Assembly (NCBI GenBank): GCA_965651695.1
Contig: CBFGTI010000179.1
Location: forward strand, 1-11,262
From: Imperialibacter sp965651695
GTDB taxonomy: Bacteria; Bacteroidota; Bacteroidia; Cytophagales; Cyclobacteriaceae
Reading direction: 5' to 3'
DNA length: 11,262 nucleotides
The translations under genes and the position numbers were made by a program. The notes beneath the pieces were generated by a model. It did not search any database. It had not been told where the DNA came from and was given only the letters and a program-made list of their open reading frames with translations. How positions within the stretch are numbered: position 1 is the stretch's first letter; every line of letters starts with the position of its first letter. This document shows positions 8,301-11,262 of this stretch, piece after piece.

Positions 8301-10395
8301 GCTCGGATTGCACCAGCGCTTCCTCGGCCCTTTTTTGCTTGGTAACGTCCACCACCGTCGAAATCATCACGTTTTGATCGTAAAGCGGTATGGATTTGGC
8401 GTTAACGATCTTTTTCTTCCCTTTTTTTGTAGTAATTACCAGGCCTTCCCAGTTCATCCTTTCCGGATCACGGCTCTCTACATCCTCCATTATCCGTTTT
8501 ATTGTCTGTTTTCTGAGATCTTCGTCCGGATACACTTTCCGGAAAAACGTGGCGGTATCCGATAGCTCTTCCTCCGGCCATCCGTATATATCGCAAAACT
8601 TCTTGTTCATCAATACGGCTTTTCCGTCGTCGATGCTGATCACCGCTATGCCGATTGGCAGGTTGTCGATGGTGGTTTCTATAAACCGGTTGCGGGCTTT
8701 CAGGTCCGTTTCCCAGTTTACCTGGTCTGTGATGTCCTGCGCTACGCCAATCATCAGCAGCGGGTTGCCGTTGTCGCCGCGGGTTATTTCGGCCTGCTGG
8801 TGAACCCACCGCACGGAGCCATCGGGGCGTATGATCCGGTGCTTTACATTGTAGGCCTGTAGTCCGCTAATGGCATCTTTTGCTGCTTTTGTCACCATCG
8901 GGGCATCGTCGGGGTGCACAAGGCGAAAAAAGTCTTCGGTCTTTCCACCAAAACTTTCTTCGGAAACACCAAAGATCTTGTAGGTTTGCCGGCTCCAGGT
9001 TAGCAGCCCGTTTTCCACGTTCGGGTCCGACACCCAGTGGCCAATACGTCCAACTTTTTGTGCTTTTTCCAGAAAATAGGCGGTCTGCTTCAATTCCTCA
9101 GCCGCCTTCTTTTTTCCGGTTACGTCCCTGAAGTTGTCTACAATTCCATTAATATCGGGATCGTGCAGTAGGTTGGTTAGCGTAGCTTCTACGTAACACC
9201 AGGTTCCGTCTTTGCGGCGCAACCGTGCCGTGTGGCCTTCTACAGGCACCCCCGGATTGTTGATTGCTTTGTTAAGGGCTACGGTTACTCCTTCCACGTC
9301 GGCGGGGTCTACGATGGAGAACAGATCGAGCTGCAACGCTTCTTCTTCGGTGTAACCGAGCACCCGTTTTACTGAAGGAGACACGTATGTGGGCTTTCCT
9401 TCGGCTGATAAAATAACAACTGCATCTCCACCATTTTCCACGAGTGCACGATAGCGTTTTTCGCTGGCCATCAGTTGCAACTCAGCTATTTTTTGTTCGG
9501 TAATGTCGGTGAGGGTAACAAACACACCGATAATCGTGCTGCCTTCGTCGTAGGCAGGTTTGTATCTTATCGAAAAGTGCTTGTAGTGGCCGTTTTTCTC
9601 CGGCATCTTTATTTCGGATTCTTCCACGCTACCTGCCAGCACATTGCTATAAATGGCAGCAATAGCTGACCGGCGCTCCACAGGTGCGAAATCAATTATG
9701 TTCCGGCCCTTCGATATTTCGCCTCCCAAATATTTGGCGTAGTTTTTTCTGAACTGCTCGTTAAAGGTCACAATCCGGAGGTCTTTATCGAGCAACACAA
9801 AGCTCTCCTCAGTATTATGCATTAAGAGGGCTATTTCTCTTTCGGCAATTTTGCGTTCCGTTTCATCCGCCACAGGGTTGGCGGAGGGGGGCGGCCCACT
9901 TCCATTTTGTGAGACTGCTTGCTTGGTGTTGCCTGCACTTTCCCATCCGCCTTGGAAAACGGCTAAGTCCTCGCTGTTGAAACCTTCGAAAATTACTGCG
10001 TAAAGGTCCGTGGCTTTGGGTGGCTTGATTAGCGGCTTTACAATGATGCGTACCAGGTGGGGTTGTCCGGAAACCGCAAACTTCACGATACGGGTCTTTT
10101 GTGCCGTGTTGTTTTGGAGGGCATTGGATACTACAGCGCTCAACGCTGCCTGCAGTTCTGTAACCGCGATTTTTACAATGTTGGCGTTCAAGGTGGTACG
10201 CTCATGAGCGAGGTATGTTCCTACATCTCCTTTTGCTTCCAACACCTCTGCATTTGCGTTGATCACCACATAGGGGTGCTCAAAAGTGGTAAAGAAGGTT
10301 TCCTTTACCATTTCGTTAATGGCAGGTCCGGCTTTAGCTTTTATTAACCCACCGGTGCCTGATGTTTCAGAACGTTGTTTTGTTTTTTTGCTCAT
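5314..10395 (-). CDS. Giant soluble sensor histidine kinase with CheB/CheR-type PAS and ten further PAS domains
   Basis: This 1693-residue protein starts at a clear ATG without a strong Shine-Dalgarno sequence. Residues about 30-140 resemble the PAS-like (PAS_10-type) domain that follows the methyltransferase in CheB/CheR fusion proteins: YVVINANAEVLEAKGDVGTYL, then LNANIVKIAVTELQ. A flexible linker with GPPP follows (about 155-180). PAS domains lie at about 185-300, 311-427, 438-556, 566-685, 695-811, 822-941, 950-1070, 1080-1185, 1198-1302 and 1312-1431, most closing on DIT, DVT or NIT. A coiled coil (about 1432-1462) leads to HisKA with H-box SHDLQEPLR (H1470). The HATPase has N-box NLLSNALKY (N1587), G1 box DNGIGI from D1617, and G2 box GTGIGL at 1645-1650. 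No CheB or CheR catalytic domain, receiver or membrane helix is present. It should autophosphorylate in response to cytoplasmic signals; ligands cannot be told. The downstream Rcp1-like receiver, 46 bases away, is the likely partner. Confidence 0.95.
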   Translation of the reverse strand: MSKKTKQRSETSGTGGLIKAKAGPAINEMVKETFFTTFEHPYVVINANAEVLEAKGDVGTYLAHERTTLNANIVKIAVTELQAALSAVVSNALQNNTAQKTRIVKFAVSGQPHLVRIIVKPLIKPPKATDLYAVIFEGFNSEDLAVFQGGWESAGNTKQAVSQNGSGPPPSANPVADETERKIAEREIALLMHNTEESFVLLDKDLRIVTFNEQFRKNYAKYLGGEISKGRNIIDFAPVERRSAIAAIYSNVLAGSVEESEIKMPEKNGHYKHFSIRYKPAYDEGSTIIGVFVTLTDITEQKIAELQLMASEKRYRALVENGGDAVVILSAEGKPTYVSPSVKRVLGYTEEEALQLDLFSIVDPADVEGVTVALNKAINNPGVPVEGHTARLRRKDGTWCYVEATLTNLLHDPDINGIVDNFRDVTGKKKAAEELKQTAYFLEKAQKVGRIGHWVSDPNVENGLLTWSRQTYKIFGVSEESFGGKTEDFFRLVHPDDAPMVTKAAKDAISGLQAYNVKHRIIRPDGSVRWVHQQAEITRGDNGNPLLMIGVAQDITDQVNWETDLKARNRFIETTIDNLPIGIAVISIDDGKAVLMNKKFCDIYGWPEEELSDTATFFRKVYPDEDLRKQTIKRIMEDVESRDPERMNWEGLVITTKKGKKKIVNAKSIPLYDQNVMISTVVDVTKQKRAEEALVQSEQKYKLLFESSPLPKWIYDEQTLHFLEVNQAAVNQYGYSREEFLRLRIDDIKLPEDLGKIREHVANVKEINNVRHFGSWRHRKKNGETILVETIGHRITYNGKPAMMILARDVTETVKAQQELKASNERFIYASKATSDAIWDQDIENNTIFWGDGYRTLFGYPLENHFVDASFWASKIHPEDRERIWGGIARARENKQVNAWSDQYRFQKADGSYAYVRERAVILRNNKGNPVRMIGALQDITESTLYEKRLVEDRNMLRAIIDNIPDHIFVKDLGLRQIISNKALYTEVFNLSSEEEMVGKTMLDFFEPEVAAMYEKDDRRVIATGEAIMNRLEYTVNRQGEKIWLSTTKVPLRNHLNEVTGLVGIARNITEKYLQEQELKQFSERLNNILESITDPFFALNNNWEFIYMNSAAEKQMGAGSGQLIGKNFREVSPGDSATPRMKEVFEKQMPVIFEIFNEPFNTWYEESIYPTSEGISVYFRNVSDRKLAEEHLQKAYKEKSNILESIKDGFYAVNRSWQITYWNKEAEVLLGKTRDEVVGVNIWEVFPDISGRQFYPIYHRVMKERSPESFEEYFENTNTWYELNVYPSEEGISVYFKDITEKQQAEEEIRIAKERYDMVAKVSKDAIYDWDIDRDNIAWGEGFHALFGHEWSEIESSVKKFADYVHPADDAVNSKRLQEVLNNPGESVWISEYRFRKSDGAYANILERGFIIRDKDGRAIRMIGSLQDITRRKQYEMKLEELNQQLAERAAQLAASNLELERFAYVASHDLQEPLRMITSFLQLLERKYNGQLDDKAREYIRYAVDGADRMKMLILDLLEYSRVNANTNEDEPARLVDLNEVGRHIAGTFSHEAKKEQVTVNIAKLPAVWGNREQLTRLFQNLLSNALKYHKPHQAPVVEMGASENVTEWIVWVKDNGIGIEAQFFDKIFIIFQRLHNKSEFSGTGIGLAICKKIVEKHGGKIWLESEVGRGSTFFVSFPKNQGSKTSAKLK
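6490..7158 (-). repeat. Tandem duplicated PAS domains 8 and 9 of the large kinase
   Basis: Two adjacent coding units of about 340-355 bases are clearly related. The protein pairs NILESITDPFFALNNNW with NILESIKDGFYAVNRSW, and WYEESIYPTSEGISVYF with WYELNVYPSEEGISVYF. Similarity is also visible at DNA level around 6511-6560 and 6864-6915, for example in the shared GTACCAGGT. This looks like a more recent internal duplication than the rest of the array. Confidence 0.7.
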
Positions 10396-10475
10396 ATCAA
10401 TTGCCGAACCTGTTCCGCAGTCAGCCCAAAAAGTTTGGTTCCGGCCTCTGGCTTATGATGATGGTGAGAGCTTCA

Positions 10476-10507
10476 TAAATATATGCAGAGTTAAATTAAT
10501 AATTCAA
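10476..10507 (-). promoter_or_regulatory. Candidate Bacteroidota-type promoter for the kinase operon
   Basis: On the minus strand a TTG at 10505-10507 is followed, after 21 bases of AT-rich sequence, by TATATTTA at 10476-10483. This fits the phylum's -33 TTG and -7 TAnnTTTG elements with one mismatch. Transcription would start near 10470, leaving an untranslated leader of roughly 75 bases before the ATG at 10393-10395. It is the only promoter candidate with both elements in the window and would serve the two kinases and two receivers downstream. Confidence 0.45.
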
Positions 10508-10533
10508 TAGCAAAAAAGATTTATACCCTCAAT

Positions 10534-10592
10534 GCCACCGTAAGAGCACCCTAGGCGCTGGCCTGTAATTTTTTGGCAGCCAACGTGGTGGC
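10534..10592 (-). terminator. Possible terminator structure after the PAS-domain gene
   Basis: Just past the stop of the partial PAS gene, GCCACC (10587-10592) can pair with GGTGGC (10534-10539). Inside lies a smaller hairpin, AGCGCC-TAG-GGTGCT (10545-10559), with one G-U pair. A run of six Ts on the minus strand follows only at 10512-10517, too far for a canonical intrinsic terminator. The structure could end or attenuate transcription between this gene and the kinase operon, but no folding energy was computed. Confidence 0.25.
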
Positions 10593-10593
10593 G

Positions 10594-11262
10594 TTATGCG
10601 GAGCCCGCTTTGGGTTTGCGGTTGGTAATGTCCAATAAAATTGAAAGACAGCAATTTTCATCTTCGAGGGTTATTTGCTCAACGGAAAACACCAGGATGC
10701 ACCGCTCACCGGAGCTGGTAAGGATGTAGAGTTCGTGTTCGCTGTACTGTTTGTCGTTGTTGATGAATGAAGTGAGAAACGTGTTGTAGTCGTCAATTGA
10801 GGCCCGGTTAAGTGCAAGTATTGGCTGGCCCATGTAATCGTCGTACGAATAACCGAGCAGCTCTTCTGTTCCTTTATTCAGGTCGAGTACTACACCATCC
10901 GATTTTCTTGTGATAGCCAGCGCTATTGGTGTGAAGTGAAAGGCATCCCAGAAACGCCCTTCTTTTTGTTTGATTCTCTTTCGGTTGTCACTTATTTCGG
11001 TTACATCGGCTATCGACAGAAAATAAACAGTGTTGCCAAGTGTGTCTTCAAACGAACCCCCATTGTAGCGGAACACCTTCCTCCAGTTGCCTTTTAAGGT
11101 TTTTAGCTGCAGTTCGAGGTCCTTTACCGGCTCATTTCGCAAAAGACGTGGAATCGGCCATTTTTTGAAGGGCAGCAGCGTGTCGTCCTTCTCGTAAAAC
11201 TTATAGCGCTTCAAAAACTCCTGCACATTTTTTAGCCCTTCCTGTCTCGATTGCATGTCGTG
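10594..11262 (-). CDS. PAS-domain sensor protein, C-terminal part (5' end outside window)
   Basis: The reading frame is open to the window edge. An in-frame ATG lies at 11254-11256, but the first recognisable domain already lacks its N-terminal half there, so the true start is probably outside. Counting from that ATG, residues about 1-88 hold the second half of a PAS_4-like domain, with the LLPFKKWPIPRLLRNEPV segment typical of this family, ending in ADVTE. Residues about 98-214 hold a second PAS domain (FTPIALAITRKSDGVVLDLN to LLDITNRK). The protein stops 6 residues after that domain, with no HisKA, HATPase, GGDEF or other output domain. It may be a PAS-only protein or a sensor whose output domain lies upstream. 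It shares strand and domain type with the downstream kinase but is separated by 198 bases carrying a candidate promoter, so co-transcription is uncertain. Its signal and role are unknown. Confidence 0.8.
   Translation of the reverse strand, partial: HDMQSRQEGLKNVQEFLKRYKFYEKDDTLLPFKKWPIPRLLRNEPVKDLELQLKTLKGNWRKVFRYNGGSFEDTLGNTVYFLSIADVTEISDNRKRIKQKEGRFWDAFHFTPIALAITRKSDGVVLDLNKGTEELLGYSYDDYMGQPILALNRASIDDYNTFLTSFINNDKQYSEHELYILTSSGERCILVFSVEQITLEDENCCLSILLDITNRKPKAGSA

Noticed and set aside
1672..9510. The recurrent GGTAATGTC on the plus strand as a regulatory or CRISPR-like repeat
   Set aside because: Almost every copy is in frame as the Asp-Ile-Thr codons that close PAS domains. Spacing equals the PAS unit, and the intervening DNA is coding.
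10540..10620. Frameshift at the end of the partial PAS gene: an alternative frame continues about 19 codons past the stop (LAAKKLQASA)
   Set aside because: The extension is short, ends in a stop, and matches no transmitter domain, so there is no evidence of a broken longer gene.

Overview
The window looks like a chromosomal segment of a soluble-sensor-rich member of the Bacteroidota, probably a Cytophagales or Chitinophagales relative. Three things point there. The best promoter candidate has the TTG / TAnnTTTG form used by the primary sigma factor of that phylum. Most starts lack a strong Shine-Dalgarno sequence. The genes are very large multi-PAS histidine kinases paired with stand-alone receivers, one of them with an HNLRAP-type H-box. 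No species can be named from the sequence. There are no RNA genes, insertion sequences, CRISPR arrays or phage genes.

Layout by region. At the left edge (71-523, + strand) is a small DinB-like four-helix protein that has lost part of its metal-binding histidine set. It converges on a minus-strand signalling cluster with only 14 bases between the two stop codons. The cluster fills almost all the rest and reads right to left. First comes the 3' part of a PAS-domain protein cut by the window edge (10594-11262). A 198-base gap follows, with a likely promoter and possible terminator hairpins. Next is a 1693-residue kinase (5314-10395) with an N-terminal domain like the one after the methyltransferase in CheB/CheR fusion proteins, then ten PAS domains, HisKA and HATPase. 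After it come an Rcp1-like single-domain receiver (4836-5267), a 1296-residue kinase built REC-PAS-GAF-PASx5-HisKA-HATPase (938-4828), and a second single-domain receiver (538-945). The last three genes are separated by 7 bases or overlap, so they very likely share a transcript. The large upstream kinase probably belongs to it too, after a 46-base gap.

How they may work together (inference). Neither kinase has a recognisable membrane segment, so both should sense cytoplasmic cues. The large kinase has a phytochrome-type transmitter (HDLQEP H-box) directly upstream of an Rcp1-like receiver, like the cyanobacterial Cph1/Rcp1 pair but with a PAS array in place of the bilin-binding module. The second kinase begins with an intact receiver, so it can itself be a phosphorylation target, and it is translationally coupled to the last receiver. 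The set reads as a branched or serial phosphorelay with two transmitters and three receivers and no DNA-binding, cyclic-di-GMP or other enzymatic output in the window. The output must be a protein-protein interaction or be encoded elsewhere.
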